64,000 bases of DNA from Eubacterium sp. OM08-24 (GTDB lineage Bacteria > Bacillota > Clostridia > Oscillospirales > Acutalibacteraceae). The DNA lies in assembly GCF_003438075.1 (NCBI RefSeq), contig NZ_QSTA01000009.1:12672-76671 (forward strand). The letters are read 5' to 3'. Positions 33,991 through 42,635 of this stretch are shown one piece after another. How positions within the stretch are numbered: the stretch's first letter is position 1; each line of letters starts with the position of its first letter. The notes beneath the pieces were generated by a model. It was not told the DNA's origin. It saw nothing but the letters and a program-made list of their open reading frames with translations, and did not search any database. The translations under genes were made by a program, and so were the position numbers.

Positions 33991-34854
33991 ATGGATTTAT
34001 TTGCTTTTGTAAAACCGAAAAATGAGCTTGAAAATCAGCCTGAGGAGCAGACCAATGTGCCGTTTGTTCCTGAGGAGATGTGGACAAAATGCCCTAAGTG
34101 CGGCACTATGCTGCTCACAACAGATATGGAAGAGAATTTCCGTGTCTGCACAAAGTGCGGTCATCACTTTAGAATGAACGCTAAGCAGAGAATTGCACTC
34201 CTTGCGGATGACGGCAGCTTTTGCGAGCATGACGCTGATATGGAAAGCAAAAATATTCTCGATTTTCCCGGCTATGACCAAAAGCTTGAGAAAGCAAGAG
34301 CCACAGGCTCAAAGGAATCCGTAATGTGTGGCGAATGTAAGATCGGCGGAATTGAAGCAGTGCTTTGTGCAATGGACTCTGATTTTATGATGGGCAGTAT
34401 GGGTACAGTAACAGGTGAAAAAGTTACTCGTGCTTTTGAATATGCTACCGAACACGCACTTCCGGTTATAGTTTGCACTGTGTCGGGCGGCGCTCGTATG
34501 CAGGAGGGTATCCTATCGCTTATGCAAATGGCTAAAACTTCGGGTGCGGTTAAGCGCCACAGTGATAACGGTCTTTTATACATAACTGTTCTTACAGACC
34601 CTACCACCGGCGGCGTAACTGCGTCTTTTGCAATGGAGGGCGACATTATCCTTGCCGAGCCGGACACACTTGTAGCTTTTGCAGGTCCGAGAGTAATTGA
34701 GCAGACGCTCCGCCAAAAATTGCCTAAGGATTTCCAGACCTCTGAATTTGTAATGCAGAAAGGCTTTGTTGATGCTGTTGTAAGCAGAAATAAGCTGAAG
34801 TCTACACTTGTAAAATTGCTTAAAATGCACGGATACGGGGAGGTGTCGGAATAA
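33991..34854 (+). CDS. accD: acetyl-CoA carboxylase carboxyltransferase subunit beta
   Basis: 287 residues with the N-terminal zinc ribbon (CPKCG near 33, CTKCG near 52) and the carboxyltransferase core (GGARMQEGILSLMQM, TVLTDPTTGGVTASFAM). Overlaps accA by one base (TAATGA). Confidence 0.97.
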   Translation: MDLFAFVKPKNELENQPEEQTNVPFVPEEMWTKCPKCGTMLLTTDMEENFRVCTKCGHHFRMNAKQRIALLADDGSFCEHDADMESKNILDFPGYDQKLEKARATGSKESVMCGECKIGGIEAVLCAMDSDFMMGSMGTVTGEKVTRAFEYATEHALPVIVCTVSGGARMQEGILSLMQMAKTSGAVKRHSDNGLLYITVLTDPTTGGVTASFAMEGDIILAEPDTLVAFAGPRVIEQTLRQKLPKDFQTSEFVMQKGFVDAVVSRNKLKSTLVKLLKMHGYGEVSE

Positions 34855-35636
34855 TGACAGCATATGAAAAGGTTATGGCGGCACGAGATGCCAACAAGCT
34901 CACAACTGTTGATTACATAAATCATATGTTTGGCGACAGCTTTTTTGAACTGCATGGCGACAGAAGATATTCCGACGACAAGGCTGTTGTGACAGGACTT
35001 GCTATGCTCCATGATATGCCTGTAACTGTAATCGGAATTGAAAAGGGAAGAAACACAAAGGAGCGTATGGAGCGCAACTTTGGTCAGGCTCACCCTGAGG
35101 GTTACAGAAAGGCTCTCAGACTTATGAAACAGGCTGAAAAATTCCACCGTCCTGTTTTGTGCTTTGTAGATACCAGCGGTGCATATCCGGGAATCGGCGC
35201 AGAGGAAAGAGGACAAGGACAGGCTATTGCCGAGAACCTTATGGAAATGATGACTCTAAAAACACCTGTACTTACAATTGTTGTAGGTGAGGGCGGCAGC
35301 GGCGGTGCGCTTGCACTTGCGGTTGCCGATGAAGTGTGGATGATGGAAAATTCCGTTTATTCCGCAATTTCACCCGAGGGCTGTGCGTCTATTCTTTGGA
35401 AAGACAGTACAAAAGCTCCGCAGGCTGCCGAGGCACTCAGACTTACAGCTCAGGACCTTTTTGATTTGCATGTAATTGAGCGTATCATCAGAGAGCCGAG
35501 AGCCGAGGACGCAGCTATGTTTGAGAGTTTAAAGCTGTTGATTGAGAGAACTTTTGAGAAAAATCTTGCACTTACCGATGAAGAGCTTACAAATGCTCGC
35601 TATGAAAGATTCAGAAGAATCGGTACTAATCTGTAA
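34854..35636 (+). CDS. accA: acetyl-CoA carboxylase carboxyltransferase subunit alpha
   Basis: 260 residues, MTAYEKVMAARDANKLTT onward, with FVDTSGAYPGIGAEERGQGQ and VVGEGGSGGALALAVADEV. Shorter than the enterobacterial protein because the N-terminal helical extension is reduced, as in many Firmicutes. Last gene of the operon; a terminator follows. Confidence 0.97.
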   Translation: MTAYEKVMAARDANKLTTVDYINHMFGDSFFELHGDRRYSDDKAVVTGLAMLHDMPVTVIGIEKGRNTKERMERNFGQAHPEGYRKALRLMKQAEKFHRPVLCFVDTSGAYPGIGAEERGQGQAIAENLMEMMTLKTPVLTIVVGEGGSGGALALAVADEVWMMENSVYSAISPEGCASILWKDSTKAPQAAEALRLTAQDLFDLHVIERIIREPRAEDAAMFESLKLLIERTFEKNLALTDEELTNARYERFRRIGTNL

Positions 35637-35644
35637 TTGCGTTT

Positions 35645-35673
35645 AACCGTCTGCTTTGCAGGCGGTTTTTTTT
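35645..35673 (+). terminator. terminator of the fab-acc operon
   Basis: AACCGTCTGC-TTT-GCAGGCGGTT followed by TTTTTT, nine bases after the accA stop. Confidence 0.95.
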
Positions 35674-35693
35674 GTGGAAATTTTGAGAAGTTG

Positions 35694-36212
35694 TTTGAAT
35701 GCAGGGGGTGTGGATTAACTTATTTTCGGTCGGGTAACAGAGGCAGAAAAGAGCAAAGTTTCTGTCACAAATATAAAAGTTTGGTCAACCTTTTCAAAGG
35801 TTGTGGGTGTGGGCAACGCCCATAAAACTTTAATCTATTGCAAATTTTAATAGCCAAACGGCAAGCCTTTTGGCGGCTTGAACATAATGGAGAAAGCCTT
35901 TTAATTGCGTAAGCAAAAATATGGCAGAAAGATTATTTTATAAGTTTGTTGCCTATAAACTACTTATGCACTATAATAAAATGCCTACCATTCCGCTTTT
36001 CTTTTGCGTGAAAAGAAAAGCTCCAAAAGAAAGCACGCTTAAGGGGAAAGGGATTTCGAGTCCCTATCCCTTTTCCTTAGACGACCAAGGTCAGTGACCT
36101 TGGAACCTCTGACTTTTATTTTCCTGATAAAATTTGTACTTGGCAAAATAAGTCTTTTAATTATTTCTCTTTCAAATTCCCTTTCAAAAATTATCACTTT
36201 TTTTAAACTAAA
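35694..36212 (+). repeat. composite repeat region, copy 5 (left half plus a different interior)
   Basis: 35694-35925 matches the left part of the dispersed element (GTCGGGTAACAGAGGC, AAAGTTTGGTCAACCTTTTC, CCAAACGG, GAAAGCC). From about 35990 the interior is unrelated to the other copies: CTTTTCTTTTGCGTGAAAAG hairpin, AAGGGGAAAGGGAT pairing with a near-complement ending 36090, and CCAAGGTCA-GTGACCTTGG at 36089-36108. Around 36190 TTTAAACTAAACTTTATAAC resembles the outer right end of the element. No gene is seen between accA and purL. Confidence 0.65.
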
Positions 36213-36384
36213 CTTTATAACCTACGATGCACATTAATGGATTATATACCGACAATTTTTTGCTTATACTAATTTTATGCGATTTTATTTTGCAATTATT
36301 TTTATAATTACTTTATCGAAAAAAGAAAATTTGCTTTTGTGGTATTATTAAAATAATATGATTTTTACGGGAGGACGAGCTACT

Positions 36385-39300
36385 ATGTCAGGCGTAATCA
36401 GAATTTTTGTAGAAAAAAGAGATGGCTTTAATGTTCTTGCAAAGCAGACTTTGTGGGACATTCGCCACAACCTTGGTATGAAAAATGTTACCGACCTTCG
36501 ATACATTATGAGATATGATATTGAGGGACTTTCACTCGACGAGTACAATGCGGCAAAGGGCACTATTCTTTCAGAGCCTAATGCAGATGTTATTTACGAG
36601 GAAACACTTCCTGTTGAGGACGGTTGGAAGGTATTTGCTATGGAATATCTCCCCGGTCAGTATGACCAGCGTGGCGACTCTGCCGAGCAGTGCGTTCAGC
36701 TCCTTACTCAGGGCGAGCGCTGTAAGGTGCTTACAGCAAGAGTTGTTGCCGTAACAGGCGATATTTCAGATGATGACCTCAAGAAGATTGAGGATTACCT
36801 CATTAACCCTGTTGAGAGCCGTCTTGCATCTCTTGAAAAGCCACAGACACTCGACATTGCAACTCCTGTTCCTGCCGATGTTAAGCGTGTAGAAGGCTTT
36901 ATAAAGTTTAACGACGAGGAAATGGAAAAGTATTACGGCTCAATGGGCTTTGCTATGACATTGTCAGACCTTAAGTTCTGCCGTGACTATTTCAGAGATA
37001 CAGAAAAGCGTGACCCAAGTGTAACCGAGCTTAGAGTTATTGATACATATTGGTCGGACCACTGCCGTCACACAACATTCCTTACAAAACTCGAGAAAAT
37101 CGAAGTTGAAAAGGCAGCGCTCGGTTCGGTAATTGAAGATGCGCTCAACGAGTATTATGCTACTCGTGATGAGGTTTACGGTAAAGATACAAAGAGAATT
37201 GTATCCCTTATGGATATGGCTCTTATCGGTATGAAGTCACTCAAGAAAAAAGGTCTTATTCCCGACCTTGACGAGAGTGAAGAGATTAACGCCTGCTCAA
37301 TCGAAGTTCCTGTAACTATTGACGGCAAAACAGAGCAGTGGCTCGTTCAGTTTAAGAACGAAACCCATAACCACCCAACAGAAATCGAGCCGTTCGGTGG
37401 CGCTGCTACTTGTCTTGGCGGTGCTATCAGAGATCCGCTTTCAGGCCGTTCTTATGTATATCAGGCAATGCGTGTTACTGGTTCGGGAGATCCGACTATT
37501 CCTGTAAAGGACACAATGCCCGGTAAGCTCCCATCAAGAAAAATTACAACAGGTGCGGCTAACGGTTACAGCTCATACGGCAACCAGATCGGTCTTGCAA
37601 CAGGTCAGGTTACAGAGCTTTATGACAGCGGCTATGTAGCAAAAAGACTTGAAATCGGTGCAGTTATCGGCGCGTCACCAAAGGAAAATGTAATTCGTGA
37701 AGTTCCGCTCCCTGACGATATTATCGTACTTTTGGGCGGCAGAACAGGTCGTGACGGATGCGGCGGTGCAACAGGTTCGTCAAAGGCCCACACAGAAAGC
37801 TCTATTGAAACCTGCGGTGCAGAGGTTCAAAAGGGTAACCCACCAACAGAGCGTAAGATTCAGCGTTTGTTCCGTAACCCTAGGGTTGCTAAACTCATTA
37901 AGAGATGTAATGACTTTGGTGCAGGCGGTGTGTGCGTTGCTATCGGCGAGCTTGCAGACGGTCTTGCAGTTGACCTTGACAAGGTAACTAAGAAGTATGA
38001 CGGTCTTGATGGTACAGAGCTTGCTATTTCAGAGAGCCAGGAGAGAATGGCTGTTGTTCTTGACAAAAAGGATGTTGAAACCTTTATTGCCGAGGCAGAG
38101 AAAGAAAACCTTGAGGCAACAGCGGTTGCTGTCGTTACAGAAAGCCCAAGACTTACAATGACATGGAGAGGCGACAAGATTGTTGACCTCAGCAGAGAAT
38201 TTTTGAATACAAACGGTGTAACTCAGCTTTCATCAGCTTATATTACAGCACCAAAGGCAGAGGATTGCTACCGCAACGCATGTCCGGCTGTATTAAAAGA
38301 TATGCCTGCCGACAAGGCACTTGAAGAAAATATGGCTCGTCTTGAGGTTTGCTCACAGATCGGTCTTTCAGAGCGTTTTGACGCATCTATCGGTGCCGCA
38401 ACAGTAATTATGCCGTTCGGCGGTAAGAACCAGCTTACTCCGCAGGAGGCTATGGCCGCTAAGATTCCGCTTGAAAAAGGCGAAACAGATGACGCTACAG
38501 CAATGAGCTACGGCTTTATTCCGGGTGTTTCACGCTGGAGTCCGTTCCACGGTTCGGCATATGCAGTAGTTGAGTCACTTTCAAAGCTCCTTGCTATCGG
38601 TGCAAACCCACTTACAGCCCGCCTTACATTCCAGGAATACTTTGAGAGATTAAAAGATGTACCGGAGCGTTGGGGCAAGCCGGCCGCCGCACTTCTCGGT
38701 GCTATGGAGGCTCAGCTCAGACTCGGTATTCCGTCAATCGGCGGTAAGGACAGTATGTCGGGTACATTTGAAACTATTGATGTTCCGCCAACACTCGTTA
38801 GCTTTGCCGTTGCTATGACAAAGGCAAGCAAGACAGTATCTGCCGAGTTTAAAAATGTAGGTTCAAAGGTAATTTATGTGCCTGTTCCTGAAAATAAAGA
38901 AACTCTTATGCCTGATTGGGACAAGCTTATCGCTATGTACAAGGCTGTTTATAAGCTCTTTGATGAGGGTAAGGTGCTTTCTGCATCTGTTGTTAAAGAG
39001 GGCGGTGCTGCCGCAAGCGTATGTAAGGCTTGTTTCGGTAACGGCTATGGATTTAAATTTACAAATAAACTCACAAATGACGAGCTTTTTGCTCCGCTTT
39101 CAGGCTCACTTGTTCTTGAACTTGCGGACGGTGCGGAACTTGACAACAGTGTAGTAAGTTATGACCTCGGTACAGTTACAGACGACGGCAAGGTTACAGT
39201 AAACGGTGCTGATGTTGATGTAAATACACTTATCGAAAAGTGGACTGCTCCTCTTGAAAAGGTATTCCCGACAAAGGCAGAGTGCCCTGAAATTGCAGTT

Positions 39301-40152
39301 GATATTCCACTCTTTACAGAGAGAAACACAAGCTCACCTGCAATTAAGACAGCAAAGCCAACAGTATTTATCCCTGTATTCCCGGGTACAAACTGCGAGG
39401 TTGACTCTGCAAGAGCTTTTGAAAAAGCGGGCGCAAATGTTGAACTCCTTATCGTAAAGAACCTTACATCCGCTCATATCGAAGAAACAATCAAGGCTAT
39501 GGAGAAAATCATTTCCAAGTCACAGATGATTATGTTCCCGGGCGGTTTCTCAGGCGGTGACGAGCCTGACGGTTCAGGTAAGTTCATTGCTACCACATTC
39601 CGTAATCCAAGAATTGCGAACGCTGTAAATGAGATGCTCAAGAACCGTGACGGTCTTATGCTCGGTATCTGTAACGGTTTCCAGGCGCTCATTAAGCTTG
39701 GTCTTGTACCTTACGGCGAAATCAGAGAGCTTAAGCCGACAGACCCGACACTTACATTCAACACAATCGGCAGACATATCTCTCATATGGCTTACACAAG
39801 AGTTACTTCTGTTAAGTCACCTTGGTTTGCAAGTGTAAATGCAGGCGATGTATTTGCAATTCCTGTTTCACATGGTGAGGGCAGATTTATGGCTGATGAG
39901 GCAACCGTTAAGGCACTTGCCGAAAACGGTCAGATTGCTACACAGTATGTTGACCTTAACGGCAACCCAAGCGCAGACATTACATACAATGTAAACGGTT
40001 CTGTATGTGCCATTGAGGGTATTACTTCACCTGACGGCAGAATTTTAGGCAAGATGGGACACAGCGAAAGAAAGGGCGACAGCCTCTACAAGAATGTTCC
40101 GTTTGCAAAGGATCAGCTTATCTTTGAGAGCGGCGTTAAGTATTTTAAATAA
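36385..40152 (+). CDS. purL: phosphoribosylformylglycinamidine synthase, single-chain form
   Basis: Fourth step of purine synthesis. 1255 residues from ATG 36385 (GGGAGGACGAG upstream; an in-frame ATG at 36358 has no site). N-terminal PurS-like domain, then tandem AIRS-type ATP domains (ETHNHPTEIEPFGGAATCLGG near 330-350; GIPSIGGKDSMSG near 790) and a C-terminal class I glutaminase: FPGTNCEVDSARAF, catalytic Cys in GICNGFQALIKLGL, and SHGEGRF. It is thus the large fused form. No purine riboswitch is seen upstream. Alone, not in a pur cluster. Confidence 0.96.
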   Translation: MSGVIRIFVEKRDGFNVLAKQTLWDIRHNLGMKNVTDLRYIMRYDIEGLSLDEYNAAKGTILSEPNADVIYEETLPVEDGWKVFAMEYLPGQYDQRGDSAEQCVQLLTQGERCKVLTARVVAVTGDISDDDLKKIEDYLINPVESRLASLEKPQTLDIATPVPADVKRVEGFIKFNDEEMEKYYGSMGFAMTLSDLKFCRDYFRDTEKRDPSVTELRVIDTYWSDHCRHTTFLTKLEKIEVEKAALGSVIEDALNEYYATRDEVYGKDTKRIVSLMDMALIGMKSLKKKGLIPDLDESEEINACSIEVPVTIDGKTEQWLVQFKNETHNHPTEIEPFGGAATCLGGAIRDPLSGRSYVYQAMRVTGSGDPTIPVKDTMPGKLPSRKITTGAANGYSSYGNQIGLATGQVTELYDSGYVAKRLEIGAVIGASPKENVIREVPLPDDIIVLLGGRTGRDGCGGATGSSKAHTESSIETCGAEVQKGNPPTERKIQRLFRNPRVAKLIKRCNDFGAGGVCVAIGELADGLAVDLDKVTKKYDGLDGTELAISESQERMAVVLDKKDVETFIAEAEKENLEATAVAVVTESPRLTMTWRGDKIVDLSREFLNTNGVTQLSSAYITAPKAEDCYRNACPAVLKDMPADKALEENMARLEVCSQIGLSERFDASIGAATVIMPFGGKNQLTPQEAMAAKIPLEKGETDDATAMSYGFIPGVSRWSPFHGSAYAVVESLSKLLAIGANPLTARLTFQEYFERLKDVPERWGKPAAALLGAMEAQLRLGIPSIGGKDSMSGTFETIDVPPTLVSFAVAMTKASKTVSAEFKNVGSKVIYVPVPENKETLMPDWDKLIAMYKAVYKLFDEGKVLSASVVKEGGAAASVCKACFGNGYGFKFTNKLTNDELFAPLSGSLVLELADGAELDNSVVSYDLGTVTDDGKVTVNGADVDVNTLIEKWTAPLEKVFPTKAECPEIAVDIPLFTERNTSSPAIKTAKPTVFIPVFPGTNCEVDSARAFEKAGANVELLIVKNLTSAHIEETIKAMEKIISKSQMIMFPGGFSGGDEPDGSGKFIATTFRNPRIANAVNEMLKNRDGLMLGICNGFQALIKLGLVPYGEIRELKPTDPTLTFNTIGRHISHMAYTRVTSVKSPWFASVNAGDVFAIPVSHGEGRFMADEATVKALAENGQIATQYVDLNGNPSADITYNVNGSVCAIEGITSPDGRILGKMGHSERKGDSLYKNVPFAKDQLIFESGVKYFK

Positions 40153-40157
40153 TTTGA

Positions 40158-40250
40158 TTTAAAAAGTAAAAATTCAGGTCAACTCTTTTTAAAGGGTTGA
40201 CCTGAAATTTATATTTATAAAACTCAACTTTGTGTGACAACAGCAATTCA
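40158..40250. repeat. collapsed inverted-repeat element, copy 6
   Basis: AAATTCAGGTCAACTC and GGGTTGACCTGAAATTT form a hairpin (about 40171-40211), followed by TATAAAACTCAACTTTGTG, matching the fused terminal repeats seen at 10612-10736. Directly after the purL stop. Confidence 0.75.
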
Positions 40251-40274
40251 GCAAATCATTGACATTAAAACCGA

Positions 40275-40312
40275 GCGGTTAAATCAAATTTCAGATTTAA
40301 CCGCATTTTTTG
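40275..40312 (+). terminator. terminator downstream of purL
   Basis: GCGGTTAAATC-AAATTTCA-GATTTAACCGC (11-bp stem) followed by ATTTTTTG. It lies after the collapsed repeat. Confidence 0.85.
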
Positions 40313-40320
40313 TTATTTGC

Positions 40321-40349
40321 TTGACATATGGTGCAATATAATATATTAT
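40321..40349 (+). promoter_or_regulatory. promoter of the 182-aa membrane-protein gene
   Basis: TTGACA at 40321-40326, 17-base spacer, TATTAT at 40344-40349, 49 bases before ATG 40398. Confidence 0.8.
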
Positions 40350-40397
40350 AGATGTAATAATTTGGCAATATGGCATTTAATAAAGGAGTAAATAATT

Positions 40398-40946
40398 ATG
40401 GCTTATTGTAAAAAATGCGGTAAAAACATACCTGACGGCGCAACCTTTTGCTCGTATTGCGGTACACCTGTTTATGACACCGAGTCGCAGGCTCACACTC
40501 AGCAACACCAATATGGCACACAATACAACGGCTTTATGAATCCCGATGATTTAACAGCAGAGTTTGACCCAATGGATATAAAGCAAAACAAGGTTATGGC
40601 AGTGCTTGCTTATTTGGGCTTGCTTGTACTTGTACCTATATTTGCGGCAAAAAACTCAAAATATGCAAGATTTCACGCATCTCAAGGCTTAAATATTACG
40701 ATTATTTATTTTGCTCAGCTCATAATTTATTATGTATTGTCTATAATTATAAGAATGATATATTTTGGTACAGGCATTTTCGGAATAGGCGGAATTTTCA
40801 TTGCATTTCTCAATATAATAAATACAATTATTTTACTTATACTATGTGCGTTTGCAATTTACGGCATTGTAAACGCAGTGCAGGGCAAATGCAAAAAGCT
40901 CCCGATTATCGGAAAGTTTGACATCCTCGGCAAATTTATGAAATAA
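40398..40946 (+). CDS. zinc-ribbon DUF4870-type membrane protein
   Basis: 182 residues. N-terminal zinc ribbon CKKCG...CSYCG (Cys 4, 7, 18, 21), a Gln/His-rich linker, then a DUF4870/Tic20-like membrane domain: NKVMAVLAYLGLLVLVPIF, the typical YARFHASQGLNI and two further long hydrophobic segments, ending in a basic KCKKLPIIGKFD part. Function unknown. RBS AAAGGAG. Confidence 0.85.
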   Translation: MAYCKKCGKNIPDGATFCSYCGTPVYDTESQAHTQQHQYGTQYNGFMNPDDLTAEFDPMDIKQNKVMAVLAYLGLLVLVPIFAAKNSKYARFHASQGLNITIIYFAQLIIYYVLSIIIRMIYFGTGIFGIGGIFIAFLNIINTIILLILCAFAIYGIVNAVQGKCKKLPIIGKFDILGKFMK

Positions 40947-40961
40947 TATTTTAGATGAATA

Positions 40962-41003
40962 AAAGCACCGCACAATTTGTAGTAAGCTGTTGTGCGGTGC
41001 TTT
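40962..41003 (+). terminator. terminator of the 182-aa gene
   Basis: AAAGCACCGCACAA and TTGTGCGGTGCTTT form a perfect 14-bp stem with a 14-base loop, 15 bases after the stop. Confidence 0.85.
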
Positions 41004-41013
41004 GATTATGTGG

Positions 41014-41487
41014 GATTTTAATAATTGTAGTTTAACGCAGAAAGTTTAGTTTTATAAACAAAAAATTCAGGTCAACCCTTTTTAAAGGGTTGCGGGTTTG
41101 GGCAGAGCCCATAAAAGTTTTCTTTATAACAAATTTGCAGGCGCAAACAGCTTTGCTGTTTGCGTGCTAAGAAAAATGTTTGAAAAACGGGCGACAGCCA
41201 TTAAGAAGTAATAATCAAAAAAGCTCCGTCAGCGCTATGCGTTGACGGAGCAAATTTTATAAGAATTTTTCTTGTTGCTGTCGCAAATTTAAAGGCGAGC
41301 GCCGTTATGTTCCAGCCGCCAAAAGGCAAGCCGTTTGGCTATTAAAATTTGCGATAGCATAAAGTTTTGTGGGCGTTGCCCACACCCACAACCTTTGAAA
41401 AGGTTGACCAAACTTTTTTGATTTTTTGTGGACAGTTTTTTATTTTTCGGATTTTGCAACAAAACCTAAAATAAGTAAACCCCTAAT
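41014..41487 (-). repeat. dispersed inverted-repeat element, short form, copy 7 (reversed)
   Basis: Read on the minus strand it has the same order as copy 2: GGTCAACCTTTTCAAAGGTTG, CAAACGGCTTGCC, then the central hairpin CTCCGTCA-ACGCATAGCGC-TGACGGAG, GCAAACAGCAAAGCTGTTTGC, ATGGGCTCTGCCCAAACCCG and AAGGGTTGACCTGAATTTTT. It ends one base before the glcK stop codon. Confidence 0.85.
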
Positions 41488-41488
41488 A

Positions 41489-42427
41489 TTATTTAATAAT
41501 CATTCTTACGCAACCGTAAATACCTGCGTCATTGCCGAGGTCTGCGAGTTTAAAGAATGTGTTTTTGCAAGCGTGGAATGCAAATTCCTGATAGTATTCC
41601 TGTACCTTTGTGATAAGGAAATCGCCTGCCTTCGACATTCCGCCTCCAATAACAAATACCTGCGGATTTACTACACAAGCAACAAGTGAAAGTCCCTTTG
41701 CAAGAATTTTTGCTGTTTCGTCTACCATCTTGTTTGCAACTTCATCACCGAGCTTTGCTGCGTCAAAAATTGCCTTTGCTGTAAGTTCTGGGGTGTTTCT
41801 GAGTACAGTTTCGTCATCGTGCTCTTCAAGGTATTTCTTTGTTACTCTTGCAATACCTGTTGCCGACGCATACTGCTCAAGACAGCCATGGTTACCGCAG
41901 CCGCAGGTTTCGGTTTCTCTTTCTTTAACACGAAGATGACCAATCTCACCTGCCGCACCGTCACTGCCCGAAATAATCTTTTCGTTAATGATTACACCGC
42001 CGCCAACGCCTGTGCCGAGAGTTACCATTACAAGGTTTTTGTAGCCCTTACCGCCGCCTTGCCACATTTCGCCAAGTGCCGCAACATTTGCATCGTTGCC
42101 GACTTTAACTTTAAAGCCTGTTTTTCTTTCAAGCTCGATTGCTACATTAAATACGCTCCAACCGAGGTTTACGCACTTGTAAACTGTACCGTCATCACCG
42201 ACAGGGCCGGGCACGCCAACACCGATACCCTCAACCTCTTTTTCGCTAATGCCCTCTTCGGCAAGCTTTGCGGCAACTGCCTCTGCAATGTCGTTGAGAA
42301 TGTAAGTTCCGTTTTCCTCTGTTCTGGTAGGAATTTCCCATTTTGCAAGCAGCTTGCCTGTTGTTTCAAACAAACCGATTTTTATTGTTGTGCCGCCTAT
42401 ATCAACACCAAATGCATATTTTTTCAT
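41489..42427 (-). CDS. glcK: ROK-family glucokinase
   Basis: 312 residues. ATP-binding FGVDIGGTTIKIGLFE at 5-20, GVPGPVGDDG, VGNDANVAALGEMWQGGGKG and GTGVGGGVIINEKI, then the ROK zinc motif GHLRVKERETETCGCGNHGC split over 165-184 (His and three Cys). No N-terminal HTH, so a sugar kinase and not a repressor. RBS AAAGGAGC. Fits an organism that grows on starch-derived glucose and maltose. Confidence 0.94.
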   Translation of the reverse strand: MKKYAFGVDIGGTTIKIGLFETTGKLLAKWEIPTRTEENGTYILNDIAEAVAAKLAEEGISEKEVEGIGVGVPGPVGDDGTVYKCVNLGWSVFNVAIELERKTGFKVKVGNDANVAALGEMWQGGGKGYKNLVMVTLGTGVGGGVIINEKIISGSDGAAGEIGHLRVKERETETCGCGNHGCLEQYASATGIARVTKKYLEEHDDETVLRNTPELTAKAIFDAAKLGDEVANKMVDETAKILAKGLSLVACVVNPQVFVIGGGMSKAGDFLITKVQEYYQEFAFHACKNTFFKLADLGNDAGIYGCVRMIIK

Positions 42428-42478
42428 TTTTTGCTCCTTTCAAGTAGGTAAAATATTTAATTAGGTAGATATACTATA

Positions 42479-42507
42479 ATTTTAGTATTTTAAGGGCTTT
42501 TTGTCAA
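42479..42507 (-). promoter_or_regulatory. promoter of glcK
   Basis: Minus strand TTGACA (42507-42502), 17-base spacer, TAAAAT (42484-42479), about 52 bases before ATG 42427. Confidence 0.75.
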
Positions 42508-42570
42508 TATAAATTAACAGTTTTGATGAAATTCTTGCGAAATTAGGCATATACATTTGTGTAAATTTTG

Positions 42571-42600
42571 TTGTAATTTAAGGCTGAGGTGTGATATAAT
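42571..42600 (+). promoter_or_regulatory. promoter of proB-proA
   Basis: TTGTAA at 42571-42576, 18-base spacer ending GTGTGA, TATAAT at 42595-42600. The TGA before TATAAT gives an extended -10 box. Confidence 0.7.
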
Positions 42601-42635
42601 AACATTAATATATTTTTTAACAGGTGAGGTATAAT

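Noticed and set aside
34272..35216. 314-codon open frame on the minus strand
   Set aside because: It lies antisense to accD and accA, which are fully recognised; the translation is Cys/Ser-rich shadow sequence with no RBS.
36213..36384. Search for a purine riboswitch or PurR box pair ahead of purL
   Set aside because: No match to the purine aptamer core or to paired PurBoxes was found; only AT-rich DNA and a possible -10 box.
41819..42451. 210-codon open frame on the plus strand
   Set aside because: Antisense to the ROK glucokinase, with Cys/Phe/Asn-rich shadow composition and no ribosome-binding site.
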